Part shown: positions 8,392 to 17,707 of the stretch, piece after piece
Layout of the letters: each line of letters starts with the position of its first letter
Position numbering within the stretch: the first letter of the stretch is position 1
Source: Teredinibacter haidensis
Lineage (GTDB): Bacteria; Pseudomonadota; Gammaproteobacteria; Pseudomonadales; Cellvibrionaceae
Assembly: GCF_014211975.1 (NCBI RefSeq)
Contig: NZ_CP060084.1
Location: 4,475,001-4,539,000, forward strand
DNA length: 64,000 bases
Direction of reading: 5' to 3'
The notes under the pieces: generated by a model
Told to the model about the DNA's origin: nothing
What the model saw: only the letters and a program-made list of their open reading frames with translations
Database searches by the model: none
Program-made: the position numbers and the translations under genes

Positions 8392-10143
8392 ATGGCAGCA
8401 CTAAGGCAATTTAACCTTCTGGTTTTGGCCACTTTTTCACTAACGTTAGTTGCTTGTGGCTCAGGCGGGGACGGCAACAGTTCTGTTAGCAGTAGTTCCA
8501 GCTCATCAAGCTCTTCGGTATCGACAACCGAGCGGATTAAACTGAATCAGATAGGTTATTTACCTGCCGCTCAAAAAGTAGCGATTGTGCCAGATGTGGC
8601 GGCCACTGCCTTTACTCTCGTAAATCAAGCCGGTGAAGTTGTGTATAACGGTAATTTACCGGCGGCCCAAACCTGGGCTCCGGCCGAAGAGTCGGTCAAA
8701 ATCGCAGATTTTTCCGACTTTTCAACTCCGGGCGCTTACTACATAACCGTAGAGGGGGTGCAGAACTCTGATGGTTTTAGCATTTCCGATACGGTGTACA
8801 GTGATGTTCATGATGCGGCGATAAAGGCTTACTACTTTAACCGCTCCAGTTCAGAGTTACAGGCTCAGCATGCGGGCGATTGGGCTCGGGCTGCGGGTCA
8901 CCCCGACACGAATGTATTGGTTCACGGTTCTGCCGTTTCTGCGGAGCGCCCCGAAGGTACCTCCATTTCTAGCTCAAAGGGTTGGTACGACGCGGGCGAT
9001 TACAATAAGTATATTGTGAACTCCGGTATTTCCACCTACACCTTACTTGCTGCCTACGAGCATTTCCCTGCTTTTTATGCCGACCGGGAGTGGAATATTC
9101 CTGAGTCTGGCGGCGATCTGCCCGATTTGTTAGACGAAGTGCTTTGGAATCTGGACTGGATGGAAACCATGCAGGACCCCAACGATGGCGGCGTATATCA
9201 TAAACTGACGACGCTTAGCTTTTCTGGTGGTGTTATGCCCGCTGCGGCAACCGCTCAGCGCTATGTGGTCGCAAAAGGCACCTCCGCAACCTTAAATTTT
9301 GCGGCGGTAATGGCTACTGCCAGCCGGGTATTTAAGCCGATCGATTCAAGCAAAGCCGCGGCCTATCTCGCCGCAGCGGAAAGAGCCTGGGATTGGGCGA
9401 TAGCAAATCCCGAAAAGGCTTTCACCAACCCCAGTGATGTTAAAACCGGTGAATATGGTGATGGTGAGTTGAACGATGAGTTCGCATGGGCGGCGGCGGA
9501 GCTGTTTATTTCGACGCAAGAGGCTAGTTATCTAGCCGAATTCCAGAAACGAAACGCGGCCTCCGGTGTACCAAGTTGGGGTTACGTTTCACCCCTTGCG
9601 TATATCTCTCTGGTTCAGCACGCAGAAACCATGGTTGGTTCAGATGATTACAGCAGCTTCCAGAGCAGCTTGGTTAGCACTGCGGACGAACTTGAGAGTT
9701 TGTACCGTTCTTCCGCATACCGGGTTTCTATGCAGGTTTCTAACTTCGGCTGGGGAAGCAATAGCGACGCATTGAATCAGGCGATGATGCTGGTACAGGC
9801 ATGGCGCATAACGGGTGAGCAGAAGTACCGTGATGCAGCGCTTGGCCTGGTGGACTACGCCCTGGGTAAAAACCCGACTGACTATTCCTACGTAACAGGC
9901 TACGGTGCTCGTCCGCCAATGGGTATTCATCATCGTCAATCCCATGCGGACTCTGTCGATGCACCGGTTCCCGGATTCCTTTCAGGTGGCCCAAACCCTG
10001 GTCAGCAGGATGGCTGTAACTACACTTCGAATGTGCCCGCGAAATCCTTTGTTGACGATTGGTGTAGCTATGCCTCTAACGAGGTTACCATCAACTGGAA
10101 CGCGCCTTTGGTCTATGTGTTAGCCGCTGTGCAGGCAATGTAA
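8392..10143 (+). CDS. Glycoside hydrolase family 9 endoglucanase, lipoprotein
   Basis: This 583-residue cellulase is predicted to be anchored in the outer membrane: the signal sequence ends at LVAC, with C22 lipidated. A serine-rich linker (about 29-46) follows, typical of Cellvibrionaceae enzymes, then an N-terminal Ig-like domain of the CelD_N type (about 50-140) and an (alpha/alpha)6 GH9 domain. Family motifs are intact: WYDAGDYNKY with the catalytic Asp (about D200), the PPMGIHHRQSH block, and SNEVTINWNAPLVY with the proton-donor Glu (about E564). No cellulose-binding module is present, which suggests action on soluble or surface-bound oligomers. It sits inside the dacA-rlpA cell-wall cluster, an unusual place. 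Confidence 0.95.
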   Translation: MAALRQFNLLVLATFSLTLVACGSGGDGNSSVSSSSSSSSSSVSTTERIKLNQIGYLPAAQKVAIVPDVAATAFTLVNQAGEVVYNGNLPAAQTWAPAEESVKIADFSDFSTPGAYYITVEGVQNSDGFSISDTVYSDVHDAAIKAYYFNRSSSELQAQHAGDWARAAGHPDTNVLVHGSAVSAERPEGTSISSSKGWYDAGDYNKYIVNSGISTYTLLAAYEHFPAFYADREWNIPESGGDLPDLLDEVLWNLDWMETMQDPNDGGVYHKLTTLSFSGGVMPAAATAQRYVVAKGTSATLNFAAVMATASRVFKPIDSSKAAAYLAAAERAWDWAIANPEKAFTNPSDVKTGEYGDGELNDEFAWAAAELFISTQEASYLAEFQKRNAASGVPSWGYVSPLAYISLVQHAETMVGSDDYSSFQSSLVSTADELESLYRSSAYRVSMQVSNFGWGSNSDALNQAMMLVQAWRITGEQKYRDAALGLVDYALGKNPTDYSYVTGYGARPPMGIHHRQSHADSVDAPVPGFLSGGPNPGQQDGCNYTSNVPAKSFVDDWCSYASNEVTINWNAPLVYVLAAVQAM

Positions 10144-10164
10144 GTTTTACAAAGTCTTACCCCT

Positions 10165-10187
10165 GACGCCAGTTCTCCGCTGGCGTC
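10165..10187 (+). terminator. Hairpin after the GH9 gene
   Basis: GACGCCAG and CTGGCGTC form a perfect 8-base stem with a 7-base loop, 22 bases after the GH9 stop. The run of T after it is poor (TGACCTTATCTTG), so it is a stable hairpin and only a probable terminator separating the GH9 gene from dacA. Confidence 0.6.
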
Positions 10188-10315
10188 TGACCTTATCTTG
10201 GGCAGTTCGTCTAAATACTGTTACAATAGCTCCTCTTTCTGGGCACTAAATCGTGCCTATCCTGTCTTTAACAGAAATCACCTCCTATCTGTAAATAAAG
10301 GTAATTGTTGAAACG

Positions 10316-11488
10316 ATGCGATCTATACTCCCGCGTGCTGCCTCCTGTTTGTTAAAACTGGCCATTATTCTCGTGGCCTTCCCTGTGTTTGCGGCTCAGG
10401 TGATTATTCCCGCGCCGCCACAGTTGGCTGCGAGCGCCTACCTGCTGGTAGATGCCGATACCGGGAAAGTCATTGTCGAGCACAATGCTGACGAGCAGCT
10501 TCCTCCGGCCAGCCTGACAAAAATGATGACCAGCTATATTGTGTCGGAAGAAATTGCCACGGGTCGATTAAAAGATACCGATCTGGTGCATGTCAGCGAT
10601 GATGCCTGGCGACGGGGCGGCACCAAAAGTGGCAGTTCAACCATGTTTTTGAAAGCGCGTAGCGAAGTGCCGGTTATTGACCTGCTACGCGGTGTAATTA
10701 TTCAGTCTGGCAATGATGCGTCCATAGCTCTGGCCCAGCATGTGGCTGGCAGTGAGCAGGCCTTTGCCGATGTAATGAACCAGCAGGCGCAATTGCTGGG
10801 TATGACGAGCAGTAATTTCCGTAATGCAACCGGTTGGCCTGCAGAAGGCCATATGACCACCGCGCGGGATCTCGCTGTTCTAGCACGCGCACTGATTAAC
10901 GACCACCCGGAACACTATGCCCTGTATTCGGAAAGATTCTTTAAGCATAACGGCATCAGCCAGCCCAATCGCAACAAGCTGCTGTTTACCAACAAGTTTG
11001 TTGATGGTTTGAAAACCGGACATACACAAGAAGCGGGTTACTGCCTGGTGGCGTCGTCGGTACGCGACAATATGCGTTTGGTTTCGGTCGTAATGGGCGC
11101 TCGTTCAGAAAGCTCGCGCGCGACGGAATCGCAAAAACTGCTGGCTTACGGCTTTCGCTACTATCAAACCCACAAACTCTACAGTGCTGGCGATGTGTTG
11201 GGCACCGCTCGGGTATGGGGCGGCGATCCGCAACAGCTAACCCTCACGATCGCAGACGATATTGAGGCTACTATTCCCCGCGGCGCGCAGGACAAAGTAA
11301 AAGCTGAAATTCAGATCGATGCGGCCATCGAGGCTCCCGTCGCCAAGGGACAGGTTCTGGGCAAATTGTTAGTGGCCTTGGATGATGATGCTCTGGTGGA
11401 AGCTGATTTGGTTGCGGCTACCGATATTGCCGAAGCGGGATTGTTCGATAGTCTGTGGGATTCCGTTGTGCGACTGTTTGAGGAGTAA
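10316..11488 (+). CDS. dacA: D-alanyl-D-alanine carboxypeptidase (PBP5/6 family)
   Basis: The enzyme removes the terminal D-Ala from peptidoglycan pentapeptides in the periplasm. A Sec signal peptide ends near VFAAQ. The serine peptidase triad is complete: ASLTKM (S66), SGND (S131) and KTGHT (K233). The C-terminal beta-rich PBP5_C domain (about 275-365) is followed by a likely amphipathic membrane-binding helix, FDSLWDSVVRLFEE. The 390-residue length matches the family. ybeD follows after 6 bases. Confidence 0.96.
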   Translation: MRSILPRAASCLLKLAIILVAFPVFAAQVIIPAPPQLAASAYLLVDADTGKVIVEHNADEQLPPASLTKMMTSYIVSEEIATGRLKDTDLVHVSDDAWRRGGTKSGSSTMFLKARSEVPVIDLLRGVIIQSGNDASIALAQHVAGSEQAFADVMNQQAQLLGMTSSNFRNATGWPAEGHMTTARDLAVLARALINDHPEHYALYSERFFKHNGISQPNRNKLLFTNKFVDGLKTGHTQEAGYCLVASSVRDNMRLVSVVMGARSESSRATESQKLLAYGFRYYQTHKLYSAGDVLGTARVWGGDPQQLTLTIADDIEATIPRGAQDKVKAEIQIDAAIEAPVAKGQVLGKLLVALDDDALVEADLVAATDIAEAGLFDSLWDSVVRLFEE

Positions 11489-11494
11489 TAAGCC

Positions 11495-11773
11495 GTGAGC
11501 GATACCCCTCTCGAGCCGCCAAAGATTGAATTCCCCTGTCCTGATTATCCTATCAAATGTATGGGCGAAGCCTCCGCAGGTTACCGTGAAGCTGTATTGA
11601 ATGTGATGGAAATTCACGCGGCTGGTTTTAATATCGACAAGGTGTCTGTGCGTGATAGCCGTAAGGGCACCTTTCAGTCGGTAACCGTTTTTATCACCGC
11701 AACGGGTGAGGAGCAGTTGCAGGCCATTTTCGACGATTTAAAAAAATTGCCCGAAACCAAAATGGTGTTATAG
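11495..11773 (+). CDS. ybeD: YbeD family protein (DUF493)
   Basis: A 92-residue protein with the ACT-like ferredoxin fold of the DUF493 family; its biochemical role is not established. Family features are visible: FPCPDYPIKCMGEA near the N-terminus, the VSVRDSRKGTFQSVTV strand block, and a C-terminal DLKKLPETKMVL. It uses a GTG start at 11495, 6 bases after dacA, with no other in-frame start nearby that preserves the conserved N-terminus. The position between dacA and lipB is the standard one. Confidence 0.92.
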   Translation: MSDTPLEPPKIEFPCPDYPIKCMGEASAGYREAVLNVMEIHAAGFNIDKVSVRDSRKGTFQSVTVFITATGEEQLQAIFDDLKKLPETKMVL

Positions 11774-11821
11774 CGCCAGACTGCTACAATCCAGAGCCCT
11801 TACCGCCTATTTGCCACTCCT

Positions 11822-12487
11822 ATGATTCCTGAAACTTTACCGTCTCCCTTCGTTATTCGCCACCTGGGGGTGCAGGAATATGAGACTGTCTGGCGGGAAA
11901 TGCGCGAGTTTACCGATGCTCGCAACAGTGAAACAGCCGATGAAATTTGGTTGGTACAGCATCCGCCGGTGTACACTCAAGGGCAGGCGGGCAAGCCGGA
12001 GCACTTGCTGAACCCCCAGTCGGTACCGGTAGTAGCCTCCGACCGAGGGGGGCAGGTAACCTACCATGGCCCCGGCCAACTGGTGGTCTACCCCTTGCTC
12101 AATCTCAAGCGTTTAACATTTGGCGTGAGGGATTTGGTTACGTTGCTGGAGGAGGCAGTGATTCAGTTTTTAGCCGGTTATGGCATAGAAGCTGCTGCCA
12201 AACCGGATGCCCCAGGTGTTTATGTTCAGGGTAAAAAAATTGCATCGCTGGGCTTGCGGGTGCGTAGGGGTTGCAGCTATCACGGATTGGCAATCAATAT
12301 CGCCATGGATTTAAAGCCTTTTTTGAATATTAATCCCTGCGGCTACCAAGGGCTGGAGATGACCCAGCTTAGCGAGTGGGTAAGTGAAGATTTGCAGGTG
12401 GGGGATATTGCAGAGGAATTTTTGCAGATCCTCGTCCACACTTTAACGACGCAGAAACAACAGCTGCTTCCCAAAGAGAAAAAGTGA
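11822..12487 (+). CDS. lipB: Octanoyl-[acyl-carrier-protein]:protein octanoyltransferase
   Basis: LipB moves the octanoyl group from acyl carrier protein to lipoyl domains, the first step of lipoate assembly. The 221-residue protein has the motif RGGQVTYHGPGQLVVYPL, the Lys-containing VQGKKIASLGL, and the active-site Cys in NPCGYQGLEMTQL. Its stop (12485-12487) is followed directly by the lipA start, so the two are translationally coupled. Confidence 0.96.
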   Translation: MIPETLPSPFVIRHLGVQEYETVWREMREFTDARNSETADEIWLVQHPPVYTQGQAGKPEHLLNPQSVPVVASDRGGQVTYHGPGQLVVYPLLNLKRLTFGVRDLVTLLEEAVIQFLAGYGIEAAAKPDAPGVYVQGKKIASLGLRVRRGCSYHGLAINIAMDLKPFLNINPCGYQGLEMTQLSEWVSEDLQVGDIAEEFLQILVHTLTTQKQQLLPKEKK

Positions 12488-13483
12488 ATGACCGATAGTT
12501 CAGATTTAAAGCCGGATACAACACCCGTAAAGCGTACCCGTCGTATTAAGCAGGGCGAGAAGCTGCGCGACGCCGATAAGGTAGAGCGCATTCCGGTGAA
12601 AGTGATTGCCAGCGACCAAATGCTGCGTAAGCCGGATTGGATTCGCATAAAAGTGAGCAGCTCGCCGGAAGTGGATCGTATTAAACAGCTGCTGCGAAAG
12701 AATGCACTCTCTACCGTATGCGAAGAAGCCAACTGCCCTAACCTCAGTGAGTGCTTTAGCGGTGGTACAGCAACCTTTATGGTTATGGGCGATATCTGCA
12801 CCCGTCGCTGCCCTTTCTGCGATGTAGGCCATGGCAAGCCCAACCCTCTGGATGTCGAAGAGCCCAAAAATCTGGCCGCCGCTATTGCCAATATGCAATT
12901 GAAATACGTGGTGATTACCTCGGTAGACCGCGACGATCTACGCGATGGTGGTGCCCAGCATTTTGCCGATTGTATCCGCGAAGCGAGAGTCCTGTCTCCC
13001 AATCTGCAGGTGGAAATCTTAACGCCCGATTTCCGCGGCCGCATGGATGTTGCGCTGGATATTCTCGTGCAGATACCACCCGATGTATTCAACCACAACC
13101 TCGAAACAGTGCCGCGCCTTTATCGTCAATCGCGTCCCGGTGCGAACTATCAGTGGTCACTGGAGCTGTTGAAAAAATACAAAGCGCGCAAGCCGGAAGT
13201 GCTAACGAAATCCGGTTTAATGGTTGGTTTGGGTGAAACCAAAGAAGAAATTATTGAGGTGCTTAAAGATATGCGCGAGCACAATATTGATATGTTAACT
13301 ATTGGCCAATACCTGCAGCCTTCCCGCGATCATTTGCCCGTGGCTCGCTATGTAGAGCCTTCCGAGTTCGATGAATACAGTGTGGTTGCCAAAGAACTAG
13401 GCTTTGTACACGCCGCCTGCGGGCCTTTGGTGCGCTCTTCTTACCATGCCGATAAGCAGGCACACGGCGAAGTTGTTAAGTAA
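12488..13483 (+). CDS. lipA: Lipoyl synthase
   Basis: LipA is a radical-SAM enzyme that inserts two sulfurs into protein-bound octanoate. The 331-residue protein has both iron-sulfur sites: the auxiliary cluster motif CEEANCPNLSEC (CX4CX5C) and the radical-SAM motif CTRRCPFC (CX3CX2C). The family's C-terminal RSSYHAD, carrying the Ser ligand, is present at the end. It directly follows lipB. Confidence 0.97.
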   Translation: MTDSSDLKPDTTPVKRTRRIKQGEKLRDADKVERIPVKVIASDQMLRKPDWIRIKVSSSPEVDRIKQLLRKNALSTVCEEANCPNLSECFSGGTATFMVMGDICTRRCPFCDVGHGKPNPLDVEEPKNLAAAIANMQLKYVVITSVDRDDLRDGGAQHFADCIREARVLSPNLQVEILTPDFRGRMDVALDILVQIPPDVFNHNLETVPRLYRQSRPGANYQWSLELLKKYKARKPEVLTKSGLMVGLGETKEEIIEVLKDMREHNIDMLTIGQYLQPSRDHLPVARYVEPSEFDEYSVVAKELGFVHAACGPLVRSSYHADKQAHGEVVK

Positions 13484-13487
13484 GTTT

Positions 13488-14027
13488 ATGATAGTGAGTT
13501 GTTCTGTTATTGAGATAGCGAACCTAAGGGATTATCCCGAGTTGGTTTCCACTGTGGCAACCTGGCATCACAATGAATGGTTGCACAGTTATCGTGTGTC
13601 AGGAAAAGAGTCGCTGCTGATTCACCGGGATATTGCCGAGGATATTCGTGAGCGCGAGCACAACCTGCGTACACATTTCAGTGAAGCAGCCGTGCCCAGT
13701 ACATTTATCGCCCTAGCGGTGGACGAGAATACCGGGGGAAAAACCGTCATTGGTTCTGTTAGTGTTGTGTACTACCAGTTTTCCAAACAGCGTAAGCCCA
13801 ACGAGTGGATTACCAATCTATTTGTGGTAGAAGCCTATCGCAATAAAGGTATCGGTCAGCAGTTGTTGGAATTTATTCATCAATTCGCCGCAGAAAGTGG
13901 TATTGCACACTTAAAACTGTACACGCGCGATAAAGAAGAGTTTTATCGCAAGCGCGACTGGCAGTTTAGCCATAAAGGGCTGGTGCAGGGCAACAGTGTT
14001 TCAGTGTTGGAAAAGCGGGTAATTTAA
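13488..14027 (+). CDS. GNAT-family N-acetyltransferase
   Basis: This 179-residue protein has the GNAT acetyl-CoA-binding motif A: FVVEAYRNKGIGQQLLEF (RNKGIG pyrophosphate loop), preceded by a VIGSVSVVYYQF strand and followed by LKLYTRDKEEFYRKRDWQF. The substrate cannot be deduced. The ATG at 13488 is chosen because it lies 4 bases after the lipA stop; the frame stays open upstream into lipA but that part is not family-like. It is probably carried on the lipB-lipA transcript. Confidence 0.88.
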   Translation: MIVSCSVIEIANLRDYPELVSTVATWHHNEWLHSYRVSGKESLLIHRDIAEDIREREHNLRTHFSEAAVPSTFIALAVDENTGGKTVIGSVSVVYYQFSKQRKPNEWITNLFVVEAYRNKGIGQQLLEFIHQFAAESGIAHLKLYTRDKEEFYRKRDWQFSHKGLVQGNSVSVLEKRVI

Positions 14028-14143
14028 GCACCTGCTTGAGTCGGGCGCTGCGCGGCCATGTCACATTACGTATATCTTATATCTCTAGCGCGCTGGGTTT
14101 CGCCAGGGCTTAATCCACGCGATTTAATTTTGAGCAAAAAAGT

Positions 14144-15475
14144 ATGAGTCAATCAAAAGTAGGATTTGTCAGCTTGGGGTGCCCTAAGGCCCTGGTCGAT
14201 TCCGAACGCATCCTTACACAGTTAAAAATTGACGGTTACGAGGTTGTCCCCAGTTACGAAGATGCCGATCTTGTTGTGGTGAATACCTGTGGCTTTATCG
14301 ATTCCGCTAAGCAGGAATCGCTGGAAGCTATTGGCGAAGCCATAAAAGAAAACGGTAAAGTTATTGTGACCGGCTGCATGGGCAAGGGAAATGATGCGAA
14401 AGTGATCAAAGAATCCTTTCCGCAGGTATTAAGCGTAACTGGCCCCGCAGCCTACGAAGAAGTGATGGGGGCGGTACACAATTATATCCCCAAACCCGCC
14501 AAGCATAATCCTCACGTGGATTTGGTACCACCGCAGGGCGTGAAGCTGACGCCGCGCCACTACGCTTACCTGAAAATCTCTGAAGGTTGTAATCATCGCT
14601 GCTCATTCTGTATTATCCCCTCCATGCGTGGGGATTTGGTTAGCCGACCCGTTGGCGATGTGCTGGATGAAGCAGAGCGGTTGGTCGCTGCCGGTACAAA
14701 AGAACTGCTTGTCATCTCCCAGGACACCAGCGCCTACGGTGTAGATTTAAAATACCGTACCGGCTTCTGGCAAGGGCGACCCGTTAAAACACGTATGTTG
14801 GAGCTGTGTGAGGCACTGTCTGAGCTGGGTGTGTGGACGCGTCTTCACTATGTCTACCCTTACCCTCACGTAGATGAAGTGATTCCGCTGATGGCAGAAG
14901 GTAAAATACTGCCCTACCTGGATATTCCTTTTCAGCACGCGAGCCCGCGTATACTCAAGGCAATGAAGCGTCCTGCACACCAGGAAAAAACGCTAGATCG
15001 CATCCACAACTGGCGCAGGCAGTGTCCGGAACTAGTGCTGCGTTCGACATTTATCGTAGGCTTTCCCGGCGAAACCGAAGCGGAGTTCGAACAGCTATTG
15101 CAGTGGCTGCAGGAAGCACAACTCGACCGGGTGGGCTGCTTCCAGTATTCCCCGGTTGAGGGCGCATCGGCTAACGCTCTACCTAATCAGGTACCCGATG
15201 AGGTGAAGCAAGCGCGCTGGGAGCGTTTTATGGAAACCCAGCAGGCGATCTCTGCAGCGAAACTGCAGGCGCGCGTGGGTACGACGGTGGACGTACTGAT
15301 CGATTCCACCGAAGGTGAAAATGCCGTAGGCCGCAGTTATGCGGATGCCCCGGAAATTGATGGCGTAGTGATTGTTGAAGGCGGTGCTCACCTAGAGCCC
15401 GGTTCGATGGTCAAAGCGACTATCGTGGCGGCGGATGAATACGATGTATGGGCAGAGCTGCAGGCGCAGAATTAG
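14144..15475 (+). CDS. rimO: Ribosomal protein S12 methylthiotransferase RimO
   Basis: RimO adds a methylthio group to the conserved Asp of ribosomal protein S12. The 443-residue protein has the UPF0004 domain starting GFVSLGCPKALVDSE, with Cys ligands in GCPKA, NTCGFID and TGCMG. The radical-SAM motif CNHRCSFCIIP follows, then a C-terminal TRAM domain (about 375-440). The GCPKALVDSE sequence separates RimO from the tRNA-modifying MiaB. It is monocistronic by spacing. Confidence 0.96.
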   Translation: MSQSKVGFVSLGCPKALVDSERILTQLKIDGYEVVPSYEDADLVVVNTCGFIDSAKQESLEAIGEAIKENGKVIVTGCMGKGNDAKVIKESFPQVLSVTGPAAYEEVMGAVHNYIPKPAKHNPHVDLVPPQGVKLTPRHYAYLKISEGCNHRCSFCIIPSMRGDLVSRPVGDVLDEAERLVAAGTKELLVISQDTSAYGVDLKYRTGFWQGRPVKTRMLELCEALSELGVWTRLHYVYPYPHVDEVIPLMAEGKILPYLDIPFQHASPRILKAMKRPAHQEKTLDRIHNWRRQCPELVLRSTFIVGFPGETEAEFEQLLQWLQEAQLDRVGCFQYSPVEGASANALPNQVPDEVKQARWERFMETQQAISAAKLQARVGTTVDVLIDSTEGENAVGRSYADAPEIDGVVIVEGGAHLEPGSMVKATIVAADEYDVWAELQAQN

Positions 15476-15534
15476 TCTATGCTTAATGTTGGCTCGACCC
15501 GCACGGGTCAGAGATGTTTTATGAGCTGTAGAAT

Positions 15535-17358
15535 ATGGTCGAAAACGACAATCTGGATATAACCTCCCAAGAGTCACTCCTACAGTGGGTGCATGCGCAC
15601 GAGCAGGCTCATATCTTTCTGGGGATACAACTGGAATATACACCCGCACTTTCGTCTTTGGTGACAGAGGGAGGGGAAGTACTGTTTGCTAGTCGCCGCC
15701 ATATCTTACTTGAAGGGGTGGCCGAAAGCCCCGCTGCCATTCAATACGAATCGGATTTGTACCCCGCTTCAATACTGGAGCAAATCGAAACGATTGATGC
15801 TGCAGAAGAAATGGGTAGTGAGCGCACGTGGAGCGCTAGCGTAAAACATAAAGACGGTAGTCTGCACCACTACCAGATGCAGCGGTATTACATAAACCGA
15901 GAGGGTTTAGATAAAGACGCTTTTGCCAATATCGACACAGGGTCTTGCCTTATTTACACCATTGGTGTTGATGTTACCAAACGCAAATCTGCAGAATCGG
16001 CACTACAAAATCAAAAATCCCATCTCAATTTCGTTACCCTTCACGATCCGTTAACAGGATTAGCTAATCGCTCGTTATTTTACGATCGAATGAGTAAAAG
16101 TATTTCCCGAGCCAAGCGCAGTAAAAGCAGCATGGCAATTATCCTGTTGGATTTGGATCGTTTTAAAAATATTAATGACAGCCTGGGGCATGATGCGGGT
16201 GATGCCTACTTAATTCACGTTGCCCGGAATTTAGTTGATGAACTGCGCGATACCGATACCGTTGCTCGTCTAGGTGGTGATGAATTTGTTGTTGCTCTAG
16301 AAAATATTCACGATGCCGAGACAATCGAAAGAATAGCGCAAAAATTACTGGATTGTCTGGCACTACCGGCAGCTATAGAGGGGCAAGAAATTGCTACTAC
16401 CGCCAGTATGGGCATAAGTGTTTTTCCAAACGATGGAGACACGGTTGATCAACTATTGAAGCATGCCGATACCGCCATGTATCGAGCCAAAGCCGCAGGT
16501 AAAAACCGATACCAGTTTTATCTGAGCGCTATGTCTGACACTGCTGTGAATTATTTACTGCTGGAAAATGATTTGCGCCGTGCGTTGGAACAGGACGAGC
16601 TCTGTTTGTATTACCAGCCGCAAATCGATTTACATAGTGGGCGTATCATTGGCCTAGAAGCATTGGTGCGCTGGCAGCACCGGGACAGAGGCTTGGTCTC
16701 GCCCATTCATTTTATTCCCCTGGCAGAGGAAACCGGCTTAATTGAGCCGCTCGGCGCCTGGGTTTTGGAACGAGCCTGCACACGTTTTCAAAGCTGGCTG
16801 GCGGGCGGCCTTAACCTAGGGAAGATCGCCGTCAATTTATCCACTCGTCAATTTCGTGTTAGACACTTTGAAAAAACCGTTGCAGACATTCTGAATCGTT
16901 CCGGCTTACCGCCTGAATTTTTAGAGCTGGAGATTACCGAAACCTCGGCTATGGAAAACGCAGCTGAGACGATTGAAATGCTCAAAGCGTTGAGCGAGAT
17001 GGGTTTGTCATTGGCAATTGATGATTTCGGTACGGGATATTCTTCCCTGGCCTATTTGCAGCGCTTCCCCATTCAAAAGCTAAAAATCGATCGCAGCTTT
17101 ATCAACGATATTGATACCAATCACCAGGATTCTGCCATAGCAAAATCCATCATCGACCTTGCACACAACATGTCCCTGCAAGTAATCGCCGAAGGGGTAG
17201 AGCGCCCCTCTCAATCACGCTGGCTTATTGATCGCGGCTGCGATCAGGTGCAAGGCTTCTACTACAGTCGCCCCCTTAGTGAAGAAAAGCTACTGGAGCT
17301 GATAAACGATAGTAGCAAAGCTGTTCGTGATGAGAGTGGGGTGCGACTGATTCTGTAG
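15535..17358 (+). CDS. PAS-GGDEF-EAL cyclic-di-GMP signalling protein
   Basis: A 607-residue protein without signal or membrane segments, so cytoplasmic. The order is a PAS-like sensor (about 30-155), a GGDEF domain (about 170-335, signature RLGGDEF, RDTD inhibitory site five residues before it) and an EAL domain (about 350-600). The EAL residues are intact: GLEALVRW, LEITETSAME, IDDFGTGYSS, KIDRSF and AEGVER. Both cyclase and phosphodiesterase activities are therefore possible. The last 44 bases of the gene, through the stop codon, recur as an imperfect copy at 18529-18572. Confidence 0.93.
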   Translation: MVENDNLDITSQESLLQWVHAHEQAHIFLGIQLEYTPALSSLVTEGGEVLFASRRHILLEGVAESPAAIQYESDLYPASILEQIETIDAAEEMGSERTWSASVKHKDGSLHHYQMQRYYINREGLDKDAFANIDTGSCLIYTIGVDVTKRKSAESALQNQKSHLNFVTLHDPLTGLANRSLFYDRMSKSISRAKRSKSSMAIILLDLDRFKNINDSLGHDAGDAYLIHVARNLVDELRDTDTVARLGGDEFVVALENIHDAETIERIAQKLLDCLALPAAIEGQEIATTASMGISVFPNDGDTVDQLLKHADTAMYRAKAAGKNRYQFYLSAMSDTAVNYLLLENDLRRALEQDELCLYYQPQIDLHSGRIIGLEALVRWQHRDRGLVSPIHFIPLAEETGLIEPLGAWVLERACTRFQSWLAGGLNLGKIAVNLSTRQFRVRHFEKTVADILNRSGLPPEFLELEITETSAMENAAETIEMLKALSEMGLSLAIDDFGTGYSSLAYLQRFPIQKLKIDRSFINDIDTNHQDSAIAKSIIDLAHNMSLQVIAEGVERPSQSRWLIDRGCDQVQGFYYSRPLSEEKLLELINDSSKAVRDESGVRLIL

Positions 17359-17359
17359 A
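17316..17359 (+). repeat. Copy 1 of a 44-base imperfect direct repeat (gene tail)
   Basis: These bases encode KAVRDESGVRLIL and the stop of the GGDEF-EAL gene. They match 18529-18572 at 38 of 44 positions. See the second copy for interpretation. Confidence 0.8.
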
Positions 17360-17524
17360 AACAATACCGGCCAGCTATAGTCCCTCCTATCAGGCCGAAG
17401 CCCGTTCGGCCATCAGTTTGTTCAATGGGGGATGATCGCGCTAGGGGAAGTCTCTACGGATAACACTATCAAACAACAGCAAGTGCAGACGCCTTATTCT
17501 CAGTGATCAAATGCGGAGGGGGCG

Positions 17525-17707
17525 ATGTTGATGATCAATCTTAGCCAAGCGGCGAAAAAATTGTTGTTGTATTCCTTGTTAGTTACTACGGTAATTTTAT
17601 ATGTTTGCGGTTTTTTTATAAAAACAGGAATTGATTTTTTTAGCAGCTATTTATGTCGTCTGTGGTTTGTTATATCCGCTACTTGTTTTTTATTGGCTTA
17701 TTTTTAA
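17525..17707 (+). CDS. Possible small membrane protein
   Basis: A 60-residue frame with two hydrophobic stretches (about residues 11-31 and 42-59) and no recognised family. The ATG at 17525 is preceded by GGAGGGGG at about 17516-17522, an unusually strong ribosome-binding site though closely spaced. The codon use is AT-rich and heavy in TTG/TTT, unlike the neighbouring housekeeping genes. It lies in a decayed region, so it may be a real small gene, a remnant or chance. Confidence 0.35.
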   Translation: MLMINLSQAAKKLLLYSLLVTTVILYVCGFFIKTGIDFFSSYLCRLWFVISATCFLLAYF

